Source of the DNA: Aalborgiella sp963841045
GTDB lineage: Bacteria; Pseudomonadota; Gammaproteobacteria; Burkholderiales; Burkholderiaceae_C
Assembly (NCBI GenBank): GCA_963841045.1
Contig: CAWJBD010000006.1
Span: 1 to 64,000, forward strand
Direction of reading: 5' to 3'
Length of the DNA stretch: 64,000 nt
The notes beneath the pieces were generated by a model. It made no database searches. It saw only the letters and a program-made list of their open reading frames with translations, and was not told where the DNA came from. Position numbers and translations under genes: made by a program. Shown here piece by piece: positions 37,664-46,276 of the stretch (its first letter is position 1; the number at the start of each line of letters is the position of its first letter).

Positions 37664-39448
37664 TTACAGATCTTCTGAACCGAGCAACATTTCGTCAATT
37701 CCCATACCAGCCTTCACCATTGGGAACACGTTCTCAGTGGGGTCGGTGCGGAAATCCATAAATACCGTGCGATCTTTTAGTTTACGTGCTTCTCGCAATG
37801 CCGGTTCGACATCTTTGGGAGATTCAATCAGCATGCCCACGTGACCATAGGCTTCGGCCAATTTCACAAAATTGGGCAGCGCATCCATGTAGCTGTGGCT
37901 GTAACGACCTTCATAATCAATCTCTTGCCATTGACGAACCATGCCTAAAAAGCGGTTGTTCAGGGCGACGATTTTGATAGGTGTGTTGTACTGCAAGCAG
38001 GTTGACAGCTCTTGAATGCACATTTGTACCGAGCCTTCACCCGTTACGCAGAACACTTCTTTATCGGGTTTGGCCAACTTGATACCCATGGCATAAGGTA
38101 TACCAACACCCATGGTGCCCAAACCACCAGAATTAATCCAACGGCGTGGCTCTTCAAATTTGTAGTACTGCGCAGCCCACATTTGGTGTTGCCCAACATC
38201 CGATGTGATGTAGGTTTCTTCACCCTTGGTCATGTTGCACAGTGTTTCAATCACGTATTGCGGCTTGATGACATCGCCTGTTCCGTGGTCATACTTGAGA
38301 CAATCACGTTTGCGCCAGCTGTCAATCATGTTCCACCACTCACCCAAAGCCTTGGTATCGGGTTTCAATGAGCCTTCTTTGATCATGGCGATCATTTCAA
38401 GCAACACTTCTTTCACATCCCCTACGATTGGGATATCTACTTTGACGCGTTTCGAAATGCTGGATGGATCAATATCGATGTGAATGATTTTGCGTTCAAC
38501 TTGAGCAAAGTGTTTAGGGTTACCAATCACGCGGTCGTCAAATCGCGCACCAACCGCCAGAACCACATCTGCATTTTGCATGGTGTGATTGGCTTCGAAT
38601 GTGCCATGCATGCCCAACATGCCTAAGAACTTGGGGTCACTGGCGGCGATAGCGCCTAAACCCATCAAAGTATTAGTGCATGGAAAACCCAACATGTCTG
38701 CGAGCTGTCGCAATTCTGCCGTGGCGTTGCTCAGCAACACGCCACCACCTGTATAAATATAGGGGCGTTTGGCCGCTAACAACAGCTGCAATGCTTTGCG
38801 AATTTGACCACTGTGCCCTTTGCGTACTGGGTTATATGCCCGCATTTCAATTGAATCGGGGTAACCGTGGTACGGTACTTTTTTGAATGAAACGTCTTTA
38901 GGAATATCAACCACCACAGGGCCAGGTCGACCACTGCGAGCGATATGAAAAGCTTTTTTCATTGTTTCAGCCAAATCGCGTGCGTCTTTGACCAAAAAAT
39001 TGTGTTTGACAATGGGGCGTGTGATACCGATGGTGTCGCATTCTTGAAATGCGTCCAAGCCAATCGCGGCGGTTGGAACTTGACCAGTCACAATCACCAT
39101 TGGAATGCTGTCCATGTATGCAGTGGCGATGCCGGTCACTGCATTGGTGGCACCAGGCCCTGATGTGACCAAAGCGACGCCCACTTCACCCGTTGCACGG
39201 GCATAACCGTCGGCAGCATGCACGGCTGCTTGTTCATGGCGCACCAAAATGTGCTGCATGGTGTCTTGTTTGTAAAGTGCGTCATAAATGTGCAAAACAG
39301 CACCGCCTGGGTAGCCCCAGATGTATTTGACGTTTTCGGCTTGAAGTGCTTTAACCAGTATCTCAGCGCCACGAAGTTCAGGCGCAGATGTAGATGCTGA
39401 CACGGTGGCAGATGCGGAAGCTGAAGACTCAGCTTGATTCGTTTTCAT
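37664..39448 (-). CDS. ilvB: acetolactate synthase large (catalytic) subunit
   Basis: A thiamine-diphosphate enzyme that condenses pyruvate with pyruvate or 2-oxobutyrate. 594 residues. The catalytic Glu region is ILVRHEQAAVHAADGYARAT, the FAD/central domain ALQLLLAAKRPYIYTGGGVL, and the ThDP motif spans FCVTGEGSVQMCIQELSTCL with NNRFLGMVRQWQ. A low-complexity Ser/Ala-rich leader (about 24 residues) precedes the first conserved residues. It heads the ilvB-ilvN-ilvC-pssA operon. Confidence 0.97.
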   Translation of the reverse strand: MKTNQAESSASASATVSASTSAPELRGAEILVKALQAENVKYIWGYPGGAVLHIYDALYKQDTMQHILVRHEQAAVHAADGYARATGEVGVALVTSGPGATNAVTGIATAYMDSIPMVIVTGQVPTAAIGLDAFQECDTIGITRPIVKHNFLVKDARDLAETMKKAFHIARSGRPGPVVVDIPKDVSFKKVPYHGYPDSIEMRAYNPVRKGHSGQIRKALQLLLAAKRPYIYTGGGVLLSNATAELRQLADMLGFPCTNTLMGLGAIAASDPKFLGMLGMHGTFEANHTMQNADVVLAVGARFDDRVIGNPKHFAQVERKIIHIDIDPSSISKRVKVDIPIVGDVKEVLLEMIAMIKEGSLKPDTKALGEWWNMIDSWRKRDCLKYDHGTGDVIKPQYVIETLCNMTKGEETYITSDVGQHQMWAAQYYKFEEPRRWINSGGLGTMGVGIPYAMGIKLAKPDKEVFCVTGEGSVQMCIQELSTCLQYNTPIKIVALNNRFLGMVRQWQEIDYEGRYSHSYMDALPNFVKLAEAYGHVGMLIESPKDVEPALREARKLKDRTVFMDFRTDPTENVFPMVKAGMGIDEMLLGSEDL

Positions 39449-39750
39449 GGTGATCCTTTAACTAAAACCTTTGTGAATTTCTCTAACGAAATACCTTGGG
39501 TGCCCCTTTGCTGAGCTCTTGTGGAACCGCATCAGGACTTAGGACCGTTGCCATGAGCGCATGATGTTAACGCTCTGCCACGATCCGTTTGCCGTTTAAC
39601 TTGCAACACGCATTATCGCATTTGAAAGCACAAAATATCGGATTCAATCAGTCATTCATCATCTTTTTGATATTTCCAGTGCCATAATTCGTCGCAAAAC
39701 GTCAACCATATATTTAGAACGTCACACAGAATCCACTTTGGCGCAATCAC
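39449..39750 (-). promoter_or_regulatory. ilvB leader and divergent intergenic region
   Basis: This is 302 bases without a gene between divergent ilvB and a sigma-factor gene. Reading toward ilvB there is an extended -10-like TGCGATAAT near 39612-39620, then about 160 nt of leader. The leader holds an imperfect stem GAGCG...GCGCTC around 39555-39575. A ribosome site AAGGA lies just before the ATG. I see no obvious Ile/Val/Leu-rich leader peptide. Attenuation or an RNA element upstream of ilvB is possible but not demonstrated. Confidence 0.35.
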
Positions 39751-40317
39751 TTGGCAACCGAACTCGAACTCTCTGACTTCCTTAAAAGCGTCGAAAAACG
39801 TGCCTTCAAGCGCTCGTTGTACCACGTTCGCAATGAAGAATCCGCCTTAGACATCGTGCAAGACAGCATGATGAAGTTGGCTGAGCACTATGGCGACAAG
39901 CCAATCGAAGAGTTGCCGATGCTGTTTCAGCGCATTTTGTCCAATTGCACCTTGGACTGGTTTAGGCGACAAAAGACTCAAAAAGGCGTTTTTTCCAACT
40001 TCAGCGACTTTGCAACCAGTGATGAAGACGGAAATTTCGATATTTTGGAAACTTTAGAACTAGAAAACGACTCAGATGGCACAGAAAGTGCTGAATCGGT
40101 TACAAGTCGAGCCCAAATATTCAGAGAAATAGAAAAAGAGATTCAAGAGTTACCTGCACGTCAACGAGAAGCCTTCCTCATGCGTTATTGGGAAGAGTTC
40201 GATGTGGCTGAGACTGCAACCGCCATGGGTTGCTCTGAAGGCAGCGTGAAAACGCACTGCTCCAGAGCCGTTGCATCTTTGGCCAAGGCATTGAAAGCAC
40301 GAGGCATACAACTATGA
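39751..40317 (+). CDS. RNA polymerase sigma factor, ECF (sigma-70 family)
   Basis: A sigma factor of 188 residues. Region 2 is NEESALDIVQDSMMKLAEHY with LDWFRRQKTQKG. Region 4 is IQELPARQREAFLMRYWEEF followed by the helix-turn-helix VAETATAMGCSEGSVKTHCS. An acidic insert (SDEDGNFDILETLELENDSD) lies between them. The start is TTG at 39751. The stop overlaps the next gene, encoding a DUF3619 membrane protein that is a plausible membrane-bound regulator. Confidence 0.87.
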   Translation: MATELELSDFLKSVEKRAFKRSLYHVRNEESALDIVQDSMMKLAEHYGDKPIEELPMLFQRILSNCTLDWFRRQKTQKGVFSNFSDFATSDEDGNFDILETLELENDSDGTESAESVTSRAQIFREIEKEIQELPARQREAFLMRYWEEFDVAETATAMGCSEGSVKTHCSRAVASLAKALKARGIQL

Positions 40318-40847
40318 ATACACTACAAAACACTTTATCCTCAGAACTAAACATAGCTAAAACGACAACTGCGCAACAAACACACGATGCGTTTGGTAAA
40401 AAAGTTGCTGCACGCTTGAACTCTGATGAAGCCGACATTCACCACGACATTTCTGAACGCCTGCGCATTGCCAGACAAATGGCGGTTGCCAAGCGCAAAC
40501 GGGTTGCCATGTCAAAAACAGCTGGCGCCGTGTACGGTGGCGGCGGATCGGCTACGCTGTCATTTGATGACGAAGGTATGAGCTGGTGGAATCGCTTCGC
40601 CTCATTCTTGCCATTATTGATTTTGGTCGTAGGTTTAATTGCCATTGCAGACATACAATCCACACAACAAGCTCAATACGCAGCCGAATTAGATGCCGAC
40701 CTTTTGACTGACGCATTGCCAGCCAGCGCCTATGCCGACCCTGGTTTTGCACAGTTTCTTAAAATGAATGCTGAAATAAGCACATTAGATCAACCTCAAT
40801 TGTCGCCACTGTCTAAAAACGAAGTGAACCGTGTGCAAGTAATTTAA
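40314..40847 (+). CDS. DUF3619 family membrane protein
   Basis: A 177-residue protein with one central membrane helix (WNRFASFLPLLILVVGLIAI), a cytosolic N-terminal half rich in Ala and Thr, and a periplasmic C-terminus. The ATGA overlap with the sigma-factor gene shows coupling, and the single-pass topology matches an anti-sigma factor. No zinc anti-sigma motif is visible, so this role is inferred. Confidence 0.83.
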   Translation: MNTLQNTLSSELNIAKTTTAQQTHDAFGKKVAARLNSDEADIHHDISERLRIARQMAVAKRKRVAMSKTAGAVYGGGGSATLSFDDEGMSWWNRFASFLPLLILVVGLIAIADIQSTQQAQYAAELDADLLTDALPASAYADPGFAQFLKMNAEISTLDQPQLSPLSKNEVNRVQVI

Positions 40848-40875
40848 TAATTTAATTGAATACCATCTAGATTGA

Positions 40876-41481
40876 ATGTTTTTGAAAGCGTTTACCCATC
40901 ACTTATTCATCGCGATGCTCGCACTTTCGTTGAGTCAATTTGCCAATGCGCAAGATGCTGCCGGTAATTTGCCTAGCAGTTCAGCGTCGAAAAAGTCTGC
41001 AGTCAAATCCTCAAACCCTTCTGCCCCTGCCAAAAATTGGTCAGCATTGACCGAATCACAACAATCCGCATTAGCGCCCCTCGAATCAGTTTGGAGCAAT
41101 ATCTCGCCTGTTAAAAAACAAAAATGGTTGGATATTTCGGTGGGCTATCACCTGCTCTCTCCTGAAGGACAATCAACACTGCACTTTCGGATGAAAGAGT
41201 GGGCCAGTCTGACGAAGAAACAGCGCGAACTAGCCAGACAGAATTTTGCACGTGCCAAAAAACTGTCTCCTGATGACAAACAAAACAAATGGCTAGCGTA
41301 CCAAGCACTCAGCCCCGAAGAAAAATTAAAACTGGCCAAAGCCAATAAATCAAGCAATGTTGCCGGCGCTGCTCCTGCCCTCAAACCCAGTGCGTTGGCC
41401 CCCGCGCCTACTGCTATTGCCGCCAAGCCTGGTGCTGACCAGCCGAAAGCATTGCTCACCCCCCCACAGACACCCCGCTAG
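40876..41481 (+). CDS. DUF3106 family exported protein
   Basis: A 201-residue protein with a signal peptide (MFLKAFTHHLFIAMLALSLS to about AQ). Its helical Trp/Lys-rich core has NWSALTESQQSALAPLESVW, KKQKWLDISVGYHLLSPEGQ and EWASLTKKQRELARQNFARA. These are short repeated helices like periplasmic extracytoplasmic stress-sensor proteins. The C-terminus is Ala/Pro-rich. Function is unknown; it is conserved beside the sigma / DUF3619 pair. Confidence 0.82.
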   Translation: MFLKAFTHHLFIAMLALSLSQFANAQDAAGNLPSSSASKKSAVKSSNPSAPAKNWSALTESQQSALAPLESVWSNISPVKKQKWLDISVGYHLLSPEGQSTLHFRMKEWASLTKKQRELARQNFARAKKLSPDDKQNKWLAYQALSPEEKLKLAKANKSSNVAGAAPALKPSALAPAPTAIAAKPGADQPKALLTPPQTPR

Positions 41482-41500
41482 TTAGCACAGCGTAGCACGC

Positions 41501-42034
41501 ATGAGCCAAATAACTCGCAGCGCAGATGCTGCAACCGATATACCTGCCAGCCAGACAACGAATCTGACACCCAGCATAGGCCGACGCATGGCCAGCTGGT
41601 TTTACGAAGGTTTGTTGATGTTCGGCGTGGTCTTCATCGCAGGCTATTTGTTCAGCACTTTGAGCCAAACCCGCCACGCATTAGACAACCGACATGCATT
41701 GCAAGCTTTTCTGTTTGTGGTCTTTGCGATTTACTTCACGTGGTTTTGGCACAAGGGGCAAACGCTGGCGATGAAAACATGGCGGATACATCTGGTAGAT
41801 GCTCAAACAGGACAAACCATCTCACAAAAACGCGCTTTTGTGCGCTATGTTTTGAGCTGGATGTGGTTGCTACCGCCCTTGCCTTTTGCAGCTTTGATTC
41901 CACTGACTGCGCTAGAAACAGTGGCCTTGGTGATGGTTTGGGTTGTGGTCTACGCACAGCTCAGCCGATTGCATCCCGATCGCCAGTTTTGGCATGACGC
42001 GTGGGCTGGCACACGCATGGTGCAGAAAAACTAA
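41501..42034 (+). CDS. RDD family membrane protein
   Basis: A 177-residue protein with the RDD fold: RRMASWFYEGLLMFGVVFIA, then AFLFVVFAIYFTWFWHKGQT, LAMKTWRIHLVDAQTGQTIS and the C-terminal HPDRQFWHDAWAGTRMV. Four membrane helices are likely. Some RDD proteins transport ions; the substrate here is unknown. Its TAA overlaps the stop of the convergent glcF by three bases. Confidence 0.9.
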   Translation: MSQITRSADAATDIPASQTTNLTPSIGRRMASWFYEGLLMFGVVFIAGYLFSTLSQTRHALDNRHALQAFLFVVFAIYFTWFWHKGQTLAMKTWRIHLVDAQTGQTISQKRAFVRYVLSWMWLLPPLPFAALIPLTALETVALVMVWVVVYAQLSRLHPDRQFWHDAWAGTRMVQKN

Positions 42035-43257
42035 TTCAGAGCTTCGTCCAACAATTCCACCCAATGTTTTACAGGTGTGGCTGTTCCACTTTGCAAGTGT
42101 GTGATGCAGCCGATATTGGCGGACACAATCACATCAGGATTCATCGCCCCAATATGAGCTAATTTTCGGTCACGCAATTGGTAGGCCAAATCGGTTTGCA
42201 GCACCGAGTAAGTCCCTGCCGAGCCGCAGCACAAATGTGCTTCGCAACTGGCGGTGTTGATGTTGAAACCCAACTCGCCCAAATGCTTCTCCACACCGCC
42301 ACGCAATTGCTGCCCATGCTGCAAGGTGCAAGGTGGGTGGAATGTGACTGCCTGTGCCCGTTTGGCATTCACTTTGTTTTTCAATGCGCTCACTAAATCG
42401 GGCAGCAACTCGCTCAAATCTTTGGTCAAAACACTCACGCGTTGGGCTTTATCGGCATACTGCGGGTCATCTTGCAAAATATGCCCGTACTCTTTCACCG
42501 TTACACCGCAGCCGGATGCGTTCATCACAATGGCCTCAATGGATTGGCCTTCGATAGAAGGCCACCACGCATCAATATTGGCACGCATCTGCGCTTTGCC
42601 ACCCTCTTGGTCGTTCAAGTGAAACTTCACCGCGCCACAACACCCCGCTTTGGCTGCAACAATGGTTTCGATACCTGCAGCGTCCAGCACGCGGCGCGTG
42701 GCGCTGTTGATATTCGGGCTCATGGCCGGTTGCACACAGCCCTCTAACATCAGCACTTTGCGAGTGTGTGTTTGTGCAGGTATTGTCCCCACAGCTTGCT
42801 TGGCCGGCACTTTGTTTTTAAGTGATGCAGGCAACAGGGGGCGCACCCATTGCCCCATCGCCATGGCAGGCGCAAACAAAGGTGACGTGAGCCCTTCTTT
42901 CAAAGCCCAACGAATGGTTTTTTCTACCATAGGACGTGCCACTTTGGCATCGACCAATTTGCGTCCTATGTCCACCAACTGCCCATAGTTGACACCACTG
43001 GGGCAGGTGCTTTCGCAGTTGCGACAGGTCAGGCAGCGGTCCAAATGCAATTGGGTTTCGCGCGTCGGCGCTTGGCCTTCCAACACCTGTTTCATCAGGT
43101 AAATGCGTCCTCTTGGACCATCTAATTCATTGCCCAACAATTGGTAGGTTGGGCAGGTTGCCGTACAAAAACCGCAGTGCACGCATTTGCGCAAAATCGC
43201 TTCAGCCGCTTTGCCGTCGGCTGTGTTGATGTATTCAGGCGCTAAATTGGTTTGCAT
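42031..43257 (-). CDS. glcF: glycolate oxidase iron-sulfur subunit
   Basis: The electron-transfer subunit of membrane-associated glycolate oxidase. 408 residues with two 4Fe-4S clusters (CVHCGFCTATCPTYQ, CLTCRNCESTCPSG) and two CCG domains (AGCCGAVKFHLNDQ, CEAHLCCGSAGTYSVLQ). It lies 23 bp after glcE. glcD is not in the immediate neighbourhood. Confidence 0.95.
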   Translation of the reverse strand: MQTNLAPEYINTADGKAAEAILRKCVHCGFCTATCPTYQLLGNELDGPRGRIYLMKQVLEGQAPTRETQLHLDRCLTCRNCESTCPSGVNYGQLVDIGRKLVDAKVARPMVEKTIRWALKEGLTSPLFAPAMAMGQWVRPLLPASLKNKVPAKQAVGTIPAQTHTRKVLMLEGCVQPAMSPNINSATRRVLDAAGIETIVAAKAGCCGAVKFHLNDQEGGKAQMRANIDAWWPSIEGQSIEAIVMNASGCGVTVKEYGHILQDDPQYADKAQRVSVLTKDLSELLPDLVSALKNKVNAKRAQAVTFHPPCTLQHGQQLRGGVEKHLGELGFNINTASCEAHLCCGSAGTYSVLQTDLAYQLRDRKLAHIGAMNPDVIVSANIGCITHLQSGTATPVKHWVELLDEALN

Positions 43258-43280
43258 GTTGATTCAAGTGCCCAAAACAA

Positions 43281-44468
43281 TTACATATCCGCAAACATGC
43301 GACCCCGGTTAAAAATACCGGCTGGGTCAAACTCTTGCTTCAATTGTTGGTGAATGCGCAACAAAGGTGCGGATAATGGGTTAAATCTGGCTATAGACGG
43401 CGTATTAATTGCCTGTGATGCTATGAATAAAGTAGCACTGCCACCCACACGTGTGGCAAATTCACGCAACACCATTGGGTTTTTGGCAGCAGCCTCTGCA
43501 CTCAATTTCACCCAGCGCAAAGCACCGTGCCATTCCATCAGCGTTTCACCATAGGCGTCTAGCTGCAAATCGGGCGTGGTGTCAGGCACACTCAATCGCC
43601 ACAAAGATTCACCTTCATTCAACTTAAAAAATGGCAAGGTTTGGTTGCGCAATGCTTGCCAATCGGCCGCCACAGTGGCATTGCCCGATGCGGCATTTTG
43701 TAACTCGCCACCCATGCTTTTGACTGCCGCATTGACCGCTGCGACCGCACCGCGCAGGCGCACGTAGAGCACACCTTTGCCCTCGTCTTTCACCCAACAG
43801 CTGGCATTCAAAGGCAATGGCTTGCCACCCCAGGTGTTCAGTAGGGTGATGGCTTCTTGTTGCGAACACGCAAACTTCAAAGTGGCTTCGGCCGGTGCAA
43901 TTGGCAGTACCTTGAGAGAAACTTCTGTGATCAGTCCCAGCGTGCCCATGGACCCCGCCATCAAACGGCTCACGTCATAACCCGCCACGTTTTTCATCAC
44001 GGTGCCACCAAAGTGCAAGGCCTCGCCTTTGCCGTTGATGATGTCCATGCCCAACACATAATCGCGCAGTGCGCCGCTGCTGGCGCGCGCTGGGCCGCTC
44101 AAGCCCGCCGCCACCATGCCGCCAACAGTGGTTTGTGAGCCGGCAAAGTTTGGCATGATGCGCTCACCTGCCCAGGTCTGCCCAAAATGCGGTGGCTCAA
44201 ACGGTAGGCATTGGTTTTTTTCGGTAAGCAGCGCTTCCAATTCAGCCAGCGGTGTGCCCGCTTTCACGGTCACCACCAATTCACTGGGCTCGTAGCTGGT
44301 GATGCCTTGCAATGAAGGGTATGTGGTGGTGTCCAAAATTTCACCGACCAACTTTTGCCCATAAAAATCTTTGCTGCCACCCCCACGAAAGCGCAATGGT
44401 GTTTTCGCGGCTGCCGCACTTTGAATGCGGTCAATCAGGGGTTTTAAATCGGCTGTTGTCGCTGACAA
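43281..44468 (-). CDS. glcE: glycolate oxidase FAD-binding subunit, with repeat insertion
   Basis: A PCMH-type FAD protein of 395 residues: TAAAKTPLRFRGGGSKDFYG region at the N-terminus, TVGGMVAAGLSGPARASSGA, LRDYVLGMDIINGKGEALHF and GGTVMKNVAGYDVSRLMAGS. The C-terminal FDPAGIFNRGRMFADM is the family end. About 45 residues before the stop, the dispersed repeat contributes FIASQAINTPSIARF. The start is TTG at 44468; no ATG in frame is nearby. Confidence 0.92.
   Translation of the reverse strand: MSATTADLKPLIDRIQSAAAAKTPLRFRGGGSKDFYGQKLVGEILDTTTYPSLQGITSYEPSELVVTVKAGTPLAELEALLTEKNQCLPFEPPHFGQTWAGERIMPNFAGSQTTVGGMVAAGLSGPARASSGALRDYVLGMDIINGKGEALHFGGTVMKNVAGYDVSRLMAGSMGTLGLITEVSLKVLPIAPAEATLKFACSQQEAITLLNTWGGKPLPLNASCWVKDEGKGVLYVRLRGAVAAVNAAVKSMGGELQNAASGNATVAADWQALRNQTLPFFKLNEGESLWRLSVPDTTPDLQLDAYGETLMEWHGALRWVKLSAEAAAKNPMVLREFATRVGGSATLFIASQAINTPSIARFNPLSAPLLRIHQQLKQEFDPAGIFNRGRMFADM
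43388..43438 (-). repeat. dispersed palindromic element inside glcE
   Basis: The coding strand reads GTGCTACTTTATTCATAGCA, then TCACAGGCAATTAATACGCC. Forward orientation; the frame gives QAINTP, identical to the sbcB copy. Confidence 0.82.
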
Positions 44469-44492
44469 TGACGCTTGAAGGAGGTGATGGCC

Positions 44493-44564
44493 ATGTGCGC
44501 AATGTTAGCGGCAAACCGCCATAAAACGCTGAGCCTATGCTCAATTGAGCGTGAATTCTTTTAA
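44493..44564 (+). CDS. possible small ORF with strong Shine-Dalgarno
   Basis: AAGGAGGTGAT at 44478-44488, a near-perfect anti-16S match, lies 8 nt before an ATG that opens 23 codons (MCAMLAANRHKTLSLCSIER, then EFF). It is divergent from glcE. No homologue is recognised, and the site may be coincidence or a remnant of a lost gene. Confidence 0.2.
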   Translation: MCAMLAANRHKTLSLCSIEREFF

Positions 44565-44598
44565 CGAAATCTGTGAAAGTGAACGTGGCTTCTTTGAT

Positions 44599-44817
44599 TC
44601 AATGCCCTGCAGCAACGTGTTCGCCAGCTTTCAGGGCGTAGACCGTACCGCAATACGGGCATTTGGCGCTGCCAGTGTGTGCAATGTCTAAAAACACCTT
44701 GGGGTGCGTGTTCCAAACTTGCATGTGTGCAGTGGGGCTGGGGCAATACACGCCGCCTTCGCGGTTTAAATCAGAAGCGAGGAGTTCAATGGCTTGGTTG
44801 GTTTTGGCGGTAGACAT
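44599..44817 (-). CDS. zinc-finger domain protein (CHCC-type)
   Basis: A 72-residue protein with a zf-CHCC-like site: an early Cys in GGVYCPSP, a His in VWNTHPKVFLDI, and the pair KCPYCGTVYAL. Related to small mitochondrial-NDUFS6-like zinc proteins of proteobacteria. Function is unknown. Confidence 0.8.
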   Translation of the reverse strand: MSTAKTNQAIELLASDLNREGGVYCPSPTAHMQVWNTHPKVFLDIAHTGSAKCPYCGTVYALKAGEHVAAGH

Positions 44818-44879
44818 GGTGCTATTAATTCTGATTGCTATTCAATTGATGAAAAAGAAATTTTAAAGGATTTACCCTG

Positions 44880-45320
44880 TTACAGAACTGACGGTTTCAC
44901 TTCGGCTACTGGCGTCTCTACAGTTTCCGCAACTTGTTCAGGTCGCCACAAAACCCATGTACTCAACTTGCCTTCATCGAAGGTGCAAGTCACATGCGAC
45001 TGTGTGCCATCGGTCCAGCGAAACACTTCGGGTTGTGCATCCTTGGGCGATTGTTGTTCACCCAACGATTTGGTCAACGCGATCACATGCAACAGCGTCA
45101 CACCTTTGTTCAACTTGGCATTGAGCATCACCGCGCTGTCCACATAGCCAATCGGTCGATTCGCCGCCCGCTTCAAGACCTGCATGGTGCGGTTGAAATG
45201 CAGCAGCAACCAAAACACCAAACCCGTCCCCACAAAAGCCACACCCTGCCAACTGTAATATTGGAACGCTGCCACCAAAGCGGCTGCCATCAAGATGGGA
45301 ATGATGAATTTTTTGAACAT
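44880..45320 (-). CDS. uncharacterised membrane protein
   Basis: A 146-residue protein. Two hydrophobic segments at the N-terminus (FIIPILMAAALVAAFQYYSW, GVAFVGTGLVFWLLLHFNRT) are followed by a cytosolic domain with RPIGYVDSAVMLNAKLNKGV and FRWTDGTQSHVTCTFDEGKL. The family name is not recognised. It lies on the same strand as the zinc-finger gene. Confidence 0.6.
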   Translation of the reverse strand: MFKKFIIPILMAAALVAAFQYYSWQGVAFVGTGLVFWLLLHFNRTMQVLKRAANRPIGYVDSAVMLNAKLNKGVTLLHVIALTKSLGEQQSPKDAQPEVFRWTDGTQSHVTCTFDEGKLSTWVLWRPEQVAETVETPVAEVKPSVL

Positions 45321-45346
45321 TGGTAATAATCAGAATTAAATCCAAA

Positions 45347-45414
45347 TTGCTATATATTTAATAGCAACTTAGGCAATCAATACGCCGGATAGAGGCCAAT
45401 TTCTTATATATTTT
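45347..45414 (+). repeat. dispersed palindromic element, intergenic (forward, best copy)
   Basis: TTGCTATATATTTAATAGCA, then ACTTAGGCAATCAATACGCC, then GGATAGAGGCCAATTTCTTA. It is almost identical to the copy at 59055-59123; the two define the consensus used in this annotation. It fills the gap between rfbF and the membrane protein gene. Confidence 0.93.
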
Positions 45415-45420
45415 TGCAAT

Positions 45421-46195
45421 TTACTTCCACACCTTCCACGGTGCTTGGCCGCTGGCCCACAGGCCTTCGAGCATATTTTTCTCGCGCAGGGTGTCCATGG
45501 GTTGCCAGAAACCTTCGTGGCGGTAGGCGATGAGTTCGCCACTGTGTGCCAAGTTTTGCAGCGGTTCGTTTTCCCATGAAACGCGTGTCGTCTTTGATTT
45601 GGTCAATGACCTTGGGCGACAGAATGAAAAAGCCGCCGTTGAAAGCACCGCCGTCACCCGGTTTCTTTTCTGCAAAACCTTTGACCTGATTGCCCTGCAT
45701 GTCCAGTGCGCCATAGCGTCCGGGTGGTGTGATGGAGGTGATGGTGGCTTGCTTGCCGTGCGCTTTGTGAAAAGCCAATTGCGCGGTGATGTCAATGTCG
45801 GACACGCCGTCGCCGTAGGTGAAGCAAAAAGCCTCTTCGTTTTTCAAGTAATCCGCCACGCGTTTCAAACGGCCGCCGGTCATGGTGTTCTCGCCGGTGT
45901 CTACCAAGGTCACTTTCCAAGGCTCAGCCGATTGTTGGTGCACTTCCATTTTGTTGTTGGCCATGTCAAAGGTGACATCTGAGGTGTGCAAGAAGTAGTT
46001 GGCAAAATATTCTTTGATGACATAGCCTTTGTAGCCGCAGCAAATGATGAAATCATTGATGCCATGGGCTGAATAGATTTTCATGATGTGCCACAAAATC
46101 GGTTTGCCGCCGATTTCAATCATGGGTTTGGGGCGCGTGGTCGATTCTTCGCTGATGCGTGTGCCCAAACCGCCGGCTAGGATAACTGCTTTCAT
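45421..46195 (-). CDS. rfbF: glucose-1-phosphate cytidylyltransferase (frameshifted)
   Basis: Makes CDP-glucose for dideoxy- or branched-sugar synthesis. Landmarks: MKAVILAGGLGTRISEESTT, RPKPMIEIGGKPILWHIMKI, AFCFTYGDGVSDIDITAQLA and FNGGFFILSPKVIDQIKDDT. A one-base shift near 45580 must be crossed to reach WENEPLQNLAHSGELIAYRH and the end WASGQAPWKVWK at 45421; about 258 residues, the family length. CDP-glucose dehydratase and other sugar genes are not adjacent in this window. Confidence 0.93.
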
Positions 46196-46276
46196 TCTGT
46201 TTTCTTTCTCAGTTTTATCTGTTTTATCTTGAATATCTATTCTTCAATCAATTGTAACTTGGTCAATAATGTTGCC

